Notes under the pieces: model-generated
Told to the model about the DNA's origin: nothing
Databases searched by the model: none
Seen by the model: the letters and a program-made list of their open reading frames with translations, nothing else
In this document: one piece after another, positions 30,733 through 39,324 of the stretch
Numbering within the stretch: position 1 is the stretch's first letter
Layout of the letters: each line of letters starts with the position of its first letter
Translations under genes and position numbers: made by a program
Origin: Alphaproteobacteria bacterium
GTDB taxonomy: Bacteria > Pseudomonadota > Alphaproteobacteria > Oceanibaculales > Oceanibaculaceae
NCBI GenBank assembly: GCA_018823745.1
Contig: JAHJHR010000003.1
Coordinates: 186,001-250,000, forward strand
Length of the DNA stretch: 64,000 bases
Reading direction: 5' to 3'

Positions 30733-31563
30733 TTATCCGAGTTCCAGGGTGGCCGGGGCGTGCAGAAGGGCGCTGCCCGGCGGGGGGGTGCCCTTGTACA
30801 TGCGGGCGGTCGCGAAGGTCTCCACCATGCCGGCGGCCTCCAGCATCCCACTGAGTGCCGTGTTGCTGTCGGGCACATCGACGATGATCGCCCCGCAATC
30901 AGGAAACAGGCCCGCAGCCGCCCGGATCAGCCGCAGGGCGGCAGCGGCATCCGGGGCCACGATAGGACCGATTTTGGCGCCGCTGCGGCAGAGACGGATG
31001 GTGGCGAAGCCTACCGGACCGCCCGGCGCCTCCAGCACGAGTGTCTGGCGGGTCTTCATCTCCTGCAGCCAGACTACCAGGAAAGCAGGACGGGTATAGC
31101 CGTTTGCCCGTTCGTCGAGCGCCAGCAGGGCCGGCAGGTCGGCGCTGGTCATCGGGCGGATATCGGCGCTGCCCTCCTGCCCGATACGGCCTTCCAGCCG
31201 CCGCGTCGCGCCGCTGCGCACGAAACCTGATTTGGCGTAATTCGCCTGCTGCGCGGCAACACCGTCCAGCCCGATGACGCGGCTTCCGGCATGCAGCAGC
31301 GCATGGTCCCAGAGGGCCAGACCGAGCCCCTTGCCGCGCCATTCGGGCCGGCAGATATACAATCCCAGAAAGGCAAAATCCGGGCTGTGATTGACCACGG
31401 AAATCGCCGCGATGGGCACACCATCCTGCAGGGACACGAAGAATCCCCCCGGATCGGCCACCAGAAAGGCGGCGGCATCCTCCAGCCCCGGATTCCAGCC
31501 CTCCCCGGCGGCCCAGTCGATCACGCTGTCCAGCTCAGCCGGCGTCATTGTCCGTATTGTCAT
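30733..31563 (-). CDS. GNAT-family N-acetyltransferase (two-domain)
   Basis: 276 residues. The first GNAT domain has the acetyl-CoA loop RPEWRGKGLGLALW (residues ~73-86). After ~130 residues a second, degenerate GNAT-like domain follows (DIRPMTSADLPALLALDERA to the end), as in YitH/Acetyltransf_18 proteins. Substrate unknown. The frame extends to 31638, but the ATG at 31563 has a GGAGG ribosome site and begins the domain. It lies 71 bases after the CBS-nucleotidyltransferase gene on the same strand and may be read with it. Confidence 0.85.
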   Translation of the reverse strand: MTIRTMTPAELDSVIDWAAGEGWNPGLEDAAAFLVADPGGFFVSLQDGVPIAAISVVNHSPDFAFLGLYICRPEWRGKGLGLALWDHALLHAGSRVIGLDGVAAQQANYAKSGFVRSGATRRLEGRIGQEGSADIRPMTSADLPALLALDERANGYTRPAFLVVWLQEMKTRQTLVLEAPGGPVGFATIRLCRSGAKIGPIVAPDAAAALRLIRAAAGLFPDCGAIIVDVPDSNTALSGMLEAAGMVETFATARMYKGTPPPGSALLHAPATLELG

Positions 31564-31634
31564 GCCCTGCCCTCCGCTTTTCGGGCAGGATGCGGTATCG
31601 CGGCACGCGGATGCAACCCCGGCGGCGGAAGCGG

Positions 31635-33086
31635 TCATACCGCCAGCGCGTCCTGTATCATCTCCGGCAGGTGGCCGATGCGGCGCAGAACGTCGCGCAG
31701 CAGGCGGCGTTGCGGGCGGGTCAGGCGGGTGGCGTCGACCTTGGTGCTGGGCGGCTTGCCCTCGACCAGGTCGATGATCTGCTGTTCCAGCACATAGCGC
31801 ACCAGAATGCGATGGGCCCCGGCCAGGTCACTGGCATCGGCCTCGGTGATCAGCCCGGCGGCGACGGCACCCTCCAGCCGATCAGGCGTGGCGGTGGACG
31901 GGTTGCCGCTGCGCAGGGACAGCAGCCGGGCGGCCGCGACCAGCGGCAGCAGCCCGCCAATCTTCAGATCGACCCGGCCATCGACGGTCTGAAGATCGCC
32001 GAAAAAGCCGAGCGGCGGGCGCATCTCGCGCAAATTCAGCGACAAATTGCGCAGGAAGCCGGGAGACTTCCCCACCCGGTTCAGGGCGTAGGCGCGCAGC
32101 AGGCTGGCCAGATCCTGATCGCCGGCCACCGCCTGGAAATCGAAGAAAATATCGACATTCAGCAGATTCTCGCCGATGGGCCGGTTGCCCCAGCCATCGA
32201 CGACGCGCCGCCAGCCGGTCTCGTCATGCCGCCATTCGCCATTCGAGGCCATGACGCCGCCCTTGCAATAGGGAATGCCGGCCAGATGCAGCGTATCGGC
32301 GATACGCCGCCCGGCCTCGGCATACCAGGGATCATCGACCGGCTTGCCGGCATGGATGATGGCATTATCCTGATCCGGGGCCAGCAGGCTCTCGCCGCGC
32401 CCGGCGGAGCCCAGGATCAGCACGCACCAGGCGGCCGGCGCTTCCGGCCAGCCGGTGGCGCGCATCGAGTCCTCGGCCAGGAAGGCGGCGCGGCCGGTCA
32501 TGTCCTGCATGACGCCGGAGATCACGGCGGCGATATCGCGCGGGGCCACCTGCTCGGCCAGCAGCGCCTCGGCCAGGCGCGGCAGGCTGCGCAGCGCCTC
32601 CGCCAGATCGGCAGGAGTCTTGGCCACCGCCACCCGGTCGCCCAGCGCCAGCGCCGTGCCGGCGCGCTGGCGCAGCAGCTGGCGGGCCGACAGGATACCG
32701 ACCGCTCGTCCCTGATCATCGGCGACCACGAGATGCCGGATGCCGAGGCGGTCCATGCGCCCCAGCGCCAGATAGACGAAGGCGTCATCACCGACCGAGG
32801 CGACCGGGCTGCACATCACCTGCGACAGCGGCCGCTCCAGCGCCGAGGGCCCGGCCTCAGTCAGCTGGCGCAGCACGTCGCGTTCGGTGACGATGCCCAG
32901 CGGCACGCTCAGCGTTTCCGGCGTATCGGCGACGAGAACCGAGCTGACACCGCGCTCGACCATCAGCGCCGAGGCCTCGGCCAGCGTCTCCTCCGGGCGC
33001 AGCATCAGCACCGGGCTGGTCATCACATCGACCACACGGTGGCGATAGGGGAAACTGTCCAGCCGTTCCAGCACAGACCGGTTCAT
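31635..33086 (-). CDS. CBS-domain putative nucleotidyltransferase (DUF294 type)
   Basis: 483 residues with three parts. Residues ~15-135 are a CBS pair (VDVMTSPVLMLRPEETLAEA, VPLGIVTERDVLRQL, SQVMCSPVASVGDDA). Residues ~165-300 are a GlnD/DUF294-like nucleotidyltransferase with the core LGSAGRGESLLAPDQDNAII (Gly-Ser and Asp-x-Asp-x pattern). A DUF294 C-terminal helical domain follows. Such proteins are thought to modify a partner in response to adenine nucleotides, but no target is known. The ATG overlaps the stop of the exonuclease gene (ATGA). The gene set around it, divergent from a DUF4212/SSS symporter, is a recurring arrangement in Proteobacteria. Confidence 0.9.
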   Translation of the reverse strand: MNRSVLERLDSFPYRHRVVDVMTSPVLMLRPEETLAEASALMVERGVSSVLVADTPETLSVPLGIVTERDVLRQLTEAGPSALERPLSQVMCSPVASVGDDAFVYLALGRMDRLGIRHLVVADDQGRAVGILSARQLLRQRAGTALALGDRVAVAKTPADLAEALRSLPRLAEALLAEQVAPRDIAAVISGVMQDMTGRAAFLAEDSMRATGWPEAPAAWCVLILGSAGRGESLLAPDQDNAIIHAGKPVDDPWYAEAGRRIADTLHLAGIPYCKGGVMASNGEWRHDETGWRRVVDGWGNRPIGENLLNVDIFFDFQAVAGDQDLASLLRAYALNRVGKSPGFLRNLSLNLREMRPPLGFFGDLQTVDGRVDLKIGGLLPLVAAARLLSLRSGNPSTATPDRLEGAVAAGLITEADASDLAGAHRILVRYVLEQQIIDLVEGKPPSTKVDATRLTRPQRRLLRDVLRRIGHLPEMIQDALAV

Positions 33087-34531
33087 GACGGCTTATCCCC
33101 AATGTTCGGCGTTTCAGGTTTCGGCGTTTCATGCCAGCCCGCCTGGCGTTGCAGCGCCAGCAGCGGCGAGGCCCGGCCGGTCAGCTCCAACGCCTGCCCA
33201 AGCGTGGTGACGCCAATCTGCGCCAGCCGCGGCAGCAGCCCGGCATAGAGTTCCGCCGTCAGCAGGCTGTCACCCAAAGCCGTGTGGCGGCCCTCCGGCT
33301 CCAGCCCGGCGGCCCGCGCGACGGCTTCCAGGTTCATGTCCTTGCTCTGCGGCTCCAGCGCGCCGCAGAGCAACGCGGTGCACAGCGTGACCGGTTCCTG
33401 CCAGTCCAGCCCGTGGCGCGCCGCCTCGTGGCGCATCAGAGCCATGTCGAAGGCGATGGAATGGCCGATCACCACCTTACCCTCCATCGCCCGCAGGATA
33501 TCGGGCAGGATATCGGCCACCGGCGGGGCGGCAGCCACCATGGCGTCGGTAATGCCGTGGATCGCCGTCGAGCGCGCCGGAATGGGTATGTCCGGGCGCA
33601 CCAGATGATCCTGCGTGATGTGATAATAGAGCCTGGCACCATGCAGCCGGACAAGCCCGATGGAGACGATCCGGTCCTGTGCCACATCAAGGCCGGTTGC
33701 CTCGCAATCCAGCACCACAGCCGGCAGATCGGCCAGCGGGGTATCCGAGGTCACCTTCCCTTCGGGCGGCGCATCATGCAAAGCCAGATCATGCTGGATG
33801 CCGGGGTCATGCGCGCCCACAGCCGCGTCGAACACCAGCAGCAGCCCGCCAGGCTCGTCCAGCGGCACCACGCGCACGGCCAGCGCCTCGCCCCAGACGG
33901 AGCGGATCATGGCCTTCTCAGGCTGTCCGCCGCCTCGTGCGGCGCTCGCGGCGGCGACAAGATCGTCACGCTCCAGTGTGGCGAAGATGCTGCCGGCCAG
34001 GGAGAGCTGGCGCTCGCCCAGCAGGCGCGCCGCCCGGGCGTTGAACAGGCTGACCAGTCCGCTATCGGTGACCACCACGATGGCTTCGCCAATGGCACCC
34101 AGTATGGCGGCCAGGCGCTGGTCCGCCTGCCCATCCTGCCGGTGTAGGCGCAGAATCACCTCGTCCAGCACACCGGCCAGCCGGTGCAATTCATCGGTGG
34201 CGGCACCATCGCCGCCCGACCAGTGCTCCGGCAGGCCGCGTCCCCGGGCGGCCGCGCTCAGCACGGCCCCCTGCAGGCGCTCGATCTGGTCGAAATGGCC
34301 ATCGACAAAGGTCAGCAGAGCCCAGATTCCGGCGATCCCGAGGGCAAGGCCCAGCAGCGGCAGCAGCGCCGCGCCCGTCACCCCCTGGGACAGATCGACA
34401 AGGCCGAACAGCAGCGGCAGGGCGGCCAGCAGGAATCCCGCAGTGGCGACGATGAGGCCGACAAACAACGTCTTGCGCAGCCCGCCGCCTTTCCTGCCAA
34501 GCCTGATGCCGCGCCCGCCGCCGCCGGCCAT
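33083..34531 (-). CDS. Membrane-bound PAS-like sensor with DEDDh 3'-5' exonuclease domain
   Basis: 482 residues. Two transmembrane helices near the N-terminus (TLFVGLIVATAGFLLAALPL and LLPLLGLALGIAGIWALLTF) are followed by a linker and a PAS-like segment (LAAILGAIGEAIVVVTDSGL, FNARAARLLGER). A DnaQ-type exonuclease domain follows, with DCEATG (DxE), HSIAFDMALM and HTALGDSLLTAEL (the HxxxxD end). This sensor-exonuclease form is known beside DUF294/CBS genes; the nucleic acid or nucleotide substrate is unknown. I use the ATG at 34531, with TGAGG upstream, 4 bases after the stop of the previous gene. Confidence 0.88.
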   Translation of the reverse strand: MAGGGGRGIRLGRKGGGLRKTLFVGLIVATAGFLLAALPLLFGLVDLSQGVTGAALLPLLGLALGIAGIWALLTFVDGHFDQIERLQGAVLSAAARGRGLPEHWSGGDGAATDELHRLAGVLDEVILRLHRQDGQADQRLAAILGAIGEAIVVVTDSGLVSLFNARAARLLGERQLSLAGSIFATLERDDLVAAASAARGGGQPEKAMIRSVWGEALAVRVVPLDEPGGLLLVFDAAVGAHDPGIQHDLALHDAPPEGKVTSDTPLADLPAVVLDCEATGLDVAQDRIVSIGLVRLHGARLYYHITQDHLVRPDIPIPARSTAIHGITDAMVAAAPPVADILPDILRAMEGKVVIGHSIAFDMALMRHEAARHGLDWQEPVTLCTALLCGALEPQSKDMNLEAVARAAGLEPEGRHTALGDSLLTAELYAGLLPRLAQIGVTTLGQALELTGRASPLLALQRQAGWHETPKPETPNIGDKPS

Positions 34532-34535
34532 GGCC

Positions 34536-35186
34536 TCAGCGGCTACCGATGGCGGCCCATGCCGCCTTGCTGGATGGCTGCGCCAGCATATCGGCGACAA
34601 TGGCGGCGGGAACCAGGCGGCGCACCGCATCCTCGTGAAAGCGGCAGAGCGCGAAACGGATGTTGTTGGTCACCAGCTCGCGGTCGAAACGCGTCAGATC
34701 GCTGTGAATCGGCAGCACCTTGTACACCCGCCCACCTGCGGTCTCACCGATGTCGTAAGGCGCGCGCGGCGGCGCCAGCTGGACCAGGGCAATACGTTCC
34801 CTGAACAGGGTGATCTCGTCATCCCAGCCATTCGGGCGATGCTCAGGGCGTGCATGTTCCAGCAGACAGAGCACAAAGGTCTCGACCAGACGGTCGGCCA
34901 GCTCGATCTCCCGGCCTCGGGCATGGGGGCGCAACTCACCCTCCAGGATCACAGCCACATCCGAGAGCACGTAGCAGAAGGCCTCCCAGCGACAGACTTC
35001 CATCGCTTCCCGGAAAGCAGTTTCCTTGAACAATTTGTCCCAGTTCAAGCCGGCACGGACCCGGGCGTATTCGTAGGCGCATTTCTGCGCAACGAAAGCG
35101 CCCTGCTCCCCCATGAATTTTCTGAAGGTCGCGAGGCTGTCTACTTGAGGAAGCGGCTGCCAGAAACGTGTAATTTTAGATAACAA
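34536..35186 (-). CDS. Conserved hypothetical protein in symporter-regulator cluster
   Basis: 216 residues, no signal peptide and no membrane segment. The sequence is largely helical with several conserved-looking aromatic and charged patches (EQGAFVAQKCAYEYARVRAG, MEVCRWEAFCYVLSDVAVILEG, RFALCRFHEDAVRRLVP). I do not recognise a named domain. It heads the minus-strand operon (this gene, exonuclease, CBS-nucleotidyltransferase) and is divergent from the DUF4212/SSS symporter, so a role in controlling that symporter is possible. Confidence 0.75.
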   Translation of the reverse strand: MLSKITRFWQPLPQVDSLATFRKFMGEQGAFVAQKCAYEYARVRAGLNWDKLFKETAFREAMEVCRWEAFCYVLSDVAVILEGELRPHARGREIELADRLVETFVLCLLEHARPEHRPNGWDDEITLFRERIALVQLAPPRAPYDIGETAGGRVYKVLPIHSDLTRFDRELVTNNIRFALCRFHEDAVRRLVPAAIVADMLAQPSSKAAWAAIGSR

Positions 35187-35254
35187 GTAAAGACCCCCCG
35201 GAAATATTTCTTTGCTTAGAATGAGGCTATGATATTTTTATGATATCGCAAGAG

Positions 35255-35274
35255 CAGGATGTTGGGTCATCCTG
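35255..35274 (+). other. Hairpin in the divergent symporter control region
   Basis: CAGGATG (35255-35261) and CATCCTG (35268-35274) form a perfect 7-bp stem with a TTGGGT loop, followed by TTTCTG. Just upstream, ATGATAT occurs twice (35229-35235 and 35240-35246) four bases apart. The region lies between the two divergent operons and may hold regulator sites. Confidence 0.4.
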
Positions 35275-35403
35275 TTTCTGTGTCTCGCAGGATCAACGGA
35301 GCAAAACGCGTCCGTATACGGTCCGGAAAGCGGGTTATCGGGTCATATGCCGGCACAAAAACAAAAAAAGCCGGCTGCAACATTGGAGGGAGACGTTCAA
35401 GCG

Positions 35404-35676
35404 ATGTCTAGCCAGTCATCGACCACGTCCGCAAAGGCCGTGGAGCACTGGAACCGAACCAAGTCGCTCATGTGGGTTACGCTGACGATTTGGTTCATTT
35501 TCAGTTTCGTTGTTCATTTCTTCGTCAATCAGTTGAACACCATCACATTCATCGGTTTCCCGCTTGGCTTCTACATGGCCGCGCAGGGGTCGCTGATCGT
35601 CTTCGTTGTCCTGACCTTCTGGTACGCGAACCGGCAGAACAGGATCGACGAAGAATGTGACCTGGCAGAAGATTGA
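35404..35676 (+). CDS. DUF4212 small subunit of sodium:solute symporter
   Basis: A small protein with two membrane helices: SLMWVTLTIWFIFSFVVHFF and the segment from TFIGFPLGFYMAAQG to VLTFWYA. The short charged tail RQNRIDEECD follows. This is the DUF4212 pattern, found directly upstream of VC_2705-type SSS symporters and probably forming a complex with them. The frame opens at 35347. I prefer the ATG at 35404, before the usual HWNR-type N-terminus, with GGAGGGAG 14 bases upstream (rather far). The stop lies 14 bases before the symporter start. Confidence 0.9.
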   Translation: MSSQSSTTSAKAVEHWNRTKSLMWVTLTIWFIFSFVVHFFVNQLNTITFIGFPLGFYMAAQGSLIVFVVLTFWYANRQNRIDEECDLAED

Positions 35677-35689
35677 GGGGGACGGGATC

Positions 35690-37447
35690 ATGAAAGGCGA
35701 TTTCCTATCTAACCTCGGCCGGATCTACGGGCTTTATACCGGCGGCTTCCTGGGCTTCGTCATCCTTCTGGCGATCCTGGAACAACTGGGCGTGCCGAAT
35801 AAGATCATCGGCTATCTCTTCGTGTTCTTCACGCTGGCGGTCTATGCCGGCATCGGCATCCTGTCGCGGACCATGCAGGTGTCGGAATACTACGTCGCCG
35901 GGCGCAAGGTGCCGGCCATCTATAACGGCATGGCAACAGCCGCCGACTGGATGAGCGCCGCTTCCTTCATCGCCATGGCCGGCGGGCTCTATGCCCAGGG
36001 CTATGACGGCCTTGCCTTCGTGCTGGGCTGGACCGGTGGCTATGTGCTGGTGGCGGTGCTGATTGCACCGTATCTGCGCAAATTCGGTGCCTATACCGTG
36101 CCCGATTTCCTGGGTGCGCGTTTCGGCGGCAATGTCGCCCGGACGATCGGCATTGTGGTGCTGTTCTGCTGTTCCTTCACCTATATCGTCGGTCAGGTCG
36201 TGGGCGTTGGCACGATTGCCTCGCGCTTCCTCGGCATTTCCTTCGAGATCGCGGTGTTCGTCGGTCTGATCGGCATTCTGGTGTGTTCGATGCTGGGCGG
36301 CATGCGCGCCGTCACCTGGACGCAGGTCGCACAGTATATCGTGCTGATCATCGCCTATATGGTGCCGGTCGTCATTCTGTCGGCGCAGACCACGGGCATT
36401 CCGGTGCCCCAGCTGATGTATGGCGAAATCATCCAGCGCATCACCGAGCTGGAGCAGACGAAGGCGGCACTGGCCGGCGCCAAGGCGCATGTCATACCGT
36501 ACAGCACCTTCGATTCGCTGAACTTCTTCGCCCTGATCCTCTGCCTCATGGTTGGTACGGCCTCGCTGCCGCACGTCCTGATGCGGTTCTTCACCACGCC
36601 CAGCGTGCGTGATGCCCGCAAGTCGGTGGCGTGGAGCCTTCTGTTCATCTTCCTGCTGTATTTCACGGCGCCGTCCTATGCGGCCTTCGCGAAATACGAA
36701 ATCTACAACAACGTGATCGGCACGACGATCGCCGAGCTGCCGAACTGGGTGCGCATCTATTCCGAAATCGGTCTGGTGACGATTGCTGACGCCAATAGCG
36801 ACGGCATTCTTCAGTTCACTGAGTTCAAGATCAATCCGGACGTGATCGTTATCGCAACGCCGGAAATTGCCGGCCTGCCTTACGTCATCGCCGGTCTGGT
36901 CGCCGCCGGTGGTCTTGCTGCCGCGCTGTCCACTGCGGACGGCCTGCTGCTCGCCATCGCCAACGCGCTCAGCCATGACATCTACTACCGCATGGTCGAT
37001 CCGAACGCCTCGACCGCCAAGCGGCTGGTCGTTGCGCGTGTCATGCTGGTCGTCATCGCCCTGCTCGCGGCTGTCGTGGCCTCGACAAGACCGGGCGGTA
37101 TTCTGGCTCTTGTCGCCTGGGCCTTCTCCCTTGCGGCGGCCGGTCTGTTCCCGGTCCTCGTTCTGGGCGTCTGGTGGAAGCGATGCACCAAGGAGGGCGC
37201 CATCGCCGGCATGCTCGTCGGCTTCGGCTTCACCCTGTTCTACCTGGTAGCCACCAAATACTTCGCGATGCCGGTCTGGTTCGGGGTGTCCAACATCTCC
37301 GCCGGCCTGTTCGGTATCCCGACGGGCTTCCTGGCCACCTGGATCGTCAGTCTGATGACTCCCCCGCCCTCGCGAGAGATGCAGGATTTCATCGACTCGA
37401 TCCGCATTCCGCGCGGCCAGACGCTGATGGAAGAAAAGGCCGACTGA
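35690..37447 (+). CDS. Sodium:solute symporter (SSS family, VC_2705/ActP-like) with EF-hand-like loop
   Basis: A 585-residue carrier with about 13 membrane segments and SSS hallmarks: YYVAGRKVPAIYNGMATAADWMSAASFI, GGYVLVAVLIAPYLRKFGAYTVPDF (read as separate segments), and ALSTADGLLLAIANALSHDIYY with the Na+-site Ser/Thr. Relatives carry acetate or other short carboxylates with Na+. A soluble loop between two membrane segments contains DANSDGILQFTE (residues 367-378), a canonical 12-residue EF-hand calcium loop. The ATG at 35690 follows GAGGGGGACGGG; the frame also opens at 35657. A strong terminator follows. Confidence 0.93.
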   Translation: MKGDFLSNLGRIYGLYTGGFLGFVILLAILEQLGVPNKIIGYLFVFFTLAVYAGIGILSRTMQVSEYYVAGRKVPAIYNGMATAADWMSAASFIAMAGGLYAQGYDGLAFVLGWTGGYVLVAVLIAPYLRKFGAYTVPDFLGARFGGNVARTIGIVVLFCCSFTYIVGQVVGVGTIASRFLGISFEIAVFVGLIGILVCSMLGGMRAVTWTQVAQYIVLIIAYMVPVVILSAQTTGIPVPQLMYGEIIQRITELEQTKAALAGAKAHVIPYSTFDSLNFFALILCLMVGTASLPHVLMRFFTTPSVRDARKSVAWSLLFIFLLYFTAPSYAAFAKYEIYNNVIGTTIAELPNWVRIYSEIGLVTIADANSDGILQFTEFKINPDVIVIATPEIAGLPYVIAGLVAAGGLAAALSTADGLLLAIANALSHDIYYRMVDPNASTAKRLVVARVMLVVIALLAAVVASTRPGGILALVAWAFSLAAAGLFPVLVLGVWWKRCTKEGAIAGMLVGFGFTLFYLVATKYFAMPVWFGVSNISAGLFGIPTGFLATWIVSLMTPPPSREMQDFIDSIRIPRGQTLMEEKAD

Positions 37448-37473
37448 CGCTCAGGCGTTCTGTCGAAAGCTGG

Positions 37474-37504
37474 GGGCAGGGTCTTCGGACCCTGCCCTTT
37501 TTTT
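37474..37504 (+). terminator. Strong intrinsic terminator after the symporter
   Basis: GGGCAGGGTC (37474-37483) pairs with GACCCTGCCC (37488-37497) around a TTCG tetraloop closed by C-G, followed by seven T (37498-37504). Confidence 0.93.
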
Positions 37505-37575
37505 CCGCCCGGCCCGGTGCGCCATGGTAATTTGGCGGGGCTGACTACCGACCGCAGACACACGGAAATTCCCGC

Positions 37576-37899
37576 ATGTTCGTCGATAATCCGTTCTGGG
37601 AATACTGGTACTTCCATATTCCCAACTATGTCATTGCCGCGATCATCTACACGCTTTTCGGGCGCATGCTGCTCGGCCTATTCGTGGCACCGGACTGGCA
37701 CAACTACATCTGGAAGACCTTCTGCCGGCTGACCGACCCGTTGCTCGATGCAACCGCCAGGATCACGCCCGATTTTGTGGCCCGGGGCCTGTTGCCGCTG
37801 GTGACGATCTTCTGGCTGATCGTGTTGCGACTGGTCTATTGGGGCGTGCTTGGCTATTACGGCCTGGCGCCTACTCTCGGCCTGACACCGGGTACGTAA
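37576..37899 (+). CDS. YggT-like small membrane protein
   Basis: 107 residues with two hydrophobic helices: IPNYVIAAIIYTLFGRMLLG and LLPLVTIFWLIVLRLVYWGV. Between them, the segment KTFCRLTDPLLDATARITPD is like the LTEP-type loop of YggT proteins, which have unclear roles in cell division or osmotic stress. The family match is by pattern only. No neighbour clearly belongs to it. Confidence 0.65.
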   Translation: MFVDNPFWEYWYFHIPNYVIAAIIYTLFGRMLLGLFVAPDWHNYIWKTFCRLTDPLLDATARITPDFVARGLLPLVTIFWLIVLRLVYWGVLGYYGLAPTLGLTPGT

Positions 37900-37984
37900 C
37901 CCGTACCGATCCGCCGCGTGGCATCTTGAAGCGGCCGTAATCCAGAATATACTTATATCAACTCTCTATCATCCTTGAGCAAGG

Positions 37985-38356
37985 ATGCCCGTGGTGGATC
38001 GGATCAGGGTCTGTGCCGAAATTTCCGTCCGTCGCGCGACCGCGTTCGCGCTTCTCGGCGTCGGGACGATGATGATCGGCGTCAGCTACAACATGGAGAT
38101 GGCGCTGAAAACCGGCGCCGGACTTCTTGCCATTATTGCCGTCATCCTGGGCTTTCGCTCTCTGATGGCGATAACGGCGGATTACCGCAAGACAGAAACC
38201 TGGATTCTGCTCGACAAATCCCACCCTCTGCCGGCCGACCGGCTGCAACGTGTCATCGGCGAGACATTACGCGACATCTACAGGCGCTATGCGAAATACA
38301 GCGTCGGCGGCGCTTTGATCCTGTGGCTCATGAGCCTCGTGGTCCGCTGGCTCTAA
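37985..38356 (+). CDS. Small membrane protein of unknown function
   Basis: 123 residues with membrane helices near residues 19-36 (AFALLGVGTMMIGVSYNM), 44-62 (AGLLAIIAVILGFRSLMAI) and the C-terminus (GGALILWLMSLVVRWL). A central soluble helix (DRLQRVIGETLRDIYRRYA) lies between. I do not recognise a family. The gene ends at a strong bidirectional terminator. The start could also be a nearby codon; no strong ribosome site is seen. Confidence 0.6.
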   Translation: MPVVDRIRVCAEISVRRATAFALLGVGTMMIGVSYNMEMALKTGAGLLAIIAVILGFRSLMAITADYRKTETWILLDKSHPLPADRLQRVIGETLRDIYRRYAKYSVGGALILWLMSLVVRWL

Positions 38357-38359
38357 CGC

Positions 38360-38393
38360 AAAAGGCCGCCCCTATGGCAAGGGGCGGCCTTTT
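38360..38393 (+). terminator. Bidirectional intrinsic terminator before csbD-like gene
   Basis: AAAAGGCCGCCCCT (38360-38373) pairs perfectly with AGGGGCGGCCTTTT (38380-38393) around ATGGCA. The T-run occurs on both strands, serving the convergent genes. Confidence 0.88.
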
Positions 38394-38413
38394 CTACATT
38401 CGGTCAGAAAGAG

Positions 38414-38611
38414 TTAGAGCTTCTTCGACCAGTCATCGACCTGGCGCTCGGCTTCTTCCTTGGCAACGCCATAGCGCTCCTGGACCTTGCCGACGAGCTG
38501 CTCACGATTGCCTTCCATGACGTCGAGGTCGTCATTGGTCAGCTTGCCCCACTGAGTCTGGGCCTTACCCTGAAACTGCTTCCACTTGCCGGCGATCTGA
38601 TCCCAATTCAT
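38414..38611 (-). CDS. CsbD-family stress protein
   Basis: A 65-residue CsbD-like protein: MNWDQIAGKWKQFQGKAQ at the start, then WGKLTNDDLDVMEG and LVGKVQERYGVAKEEAERQVDDW. CsbD proteins are small, soluble and induced by general stress; their molecular role is unknown. The ATG at 38611 has a GGAGAG ribosome site and the canonical N-terminus, so the longer frame to 38719 is rejected. Confidence 0.92.
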   Translation of the reverse strand: MNWDQIAGKWKQFQGKAQTQWGKLTNDDLDVMEGNREQLVGKVQERYGVAKEEAERQVDDWSKKL

Positions 38612-38769
38612 GACACTCTCCATTTTTACGAGAACTGCCCATAGAACCTCTGACGCCGGCGTATGTTCCCTCGCGACACGCGGACGCACCATGCTGTATC
38701 CGCTTCGGACCGATGCCATTTAATGCGACAAGGAGCGTGATTGATTTCGTCGCAGAAAGTGCACCGGAC

Positions 38770-39159
38770 ATGACAATGATCGAAAAAGCCCCGCCCCGGC
38801 TATCGCTTGCGGCGCTGCGCGGTATGCTCGGACGCTGCCCGTCCTGCGGCGAAGGCAAGCTGCTGCAGGGCTATCTGAAGGTGGTGCCGAGCTGCCCGTC
38901 CTGCGGCGAGGCCTATGGTCATCTGCGGGCCGATGACATGCCGCCCTGGCTGACGGTTTTCATCGTGGCCCATATCGTCATCCCGCCGATGCTCTATCTG
39001 GAGCAGGTCTACCAGCCCAATGTCTGGCTGCAATCGATCGGTTGGTCCGTGGCCAGCCTAGCGCTGACACTGGCGATCCTGCCGCGCTGCAAGGGCGTCG
39101 TGCTGGCGTTGATGTGGTCGCTGAAATCAGAAGGCTCCGAGCGCGAGGAAACCCCGTAA
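38770..39159 (+). CDS. DUF983 membrane protein
   Basis: About 130 residues. The family pattern is clear: LRGMLGRCPSCGEGKLLQGYLKV, then a second CPSCGE and LRADDMPPWLTVFIV, and two membrane helices ending in PRCKGVVLALMW. Four cysteines in two CPSC pairs suggest metal binding. DUF983 proteins often sit with cytochrome oxidase assembly genes, but not here. The frame opens at 38713; I take the ATG at 38770. 38776 is also possible. Confidence 0.87.
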   Translation: MTMIEKAPPRLSLAALRGMLGRCPSCGEGKLLQGYLKVVPSCPSCGEAYGHLRADDMPPWLTVFIVAHIVIPPMLYLEQVYQPNVWLQSIGWSVASLALTLAILPRCKGVVLALMWSLKSEGSEREETP

Positions 39160-39324
39160 GGAAGCCCGCCGGCAGAAGAATTAATTTTATTTTATAAAAG
39201 ACCCACGCCAAACCTCTGACCCCTGTGTGATATATTTCAGATGCTTATCTGAAAACCAGGGGGGCAGGGGTGTCATCGCTGAATCGCGCGCTGCAAATAC
39301 CGGCGTCCCGGGGGGAACAGCCGC

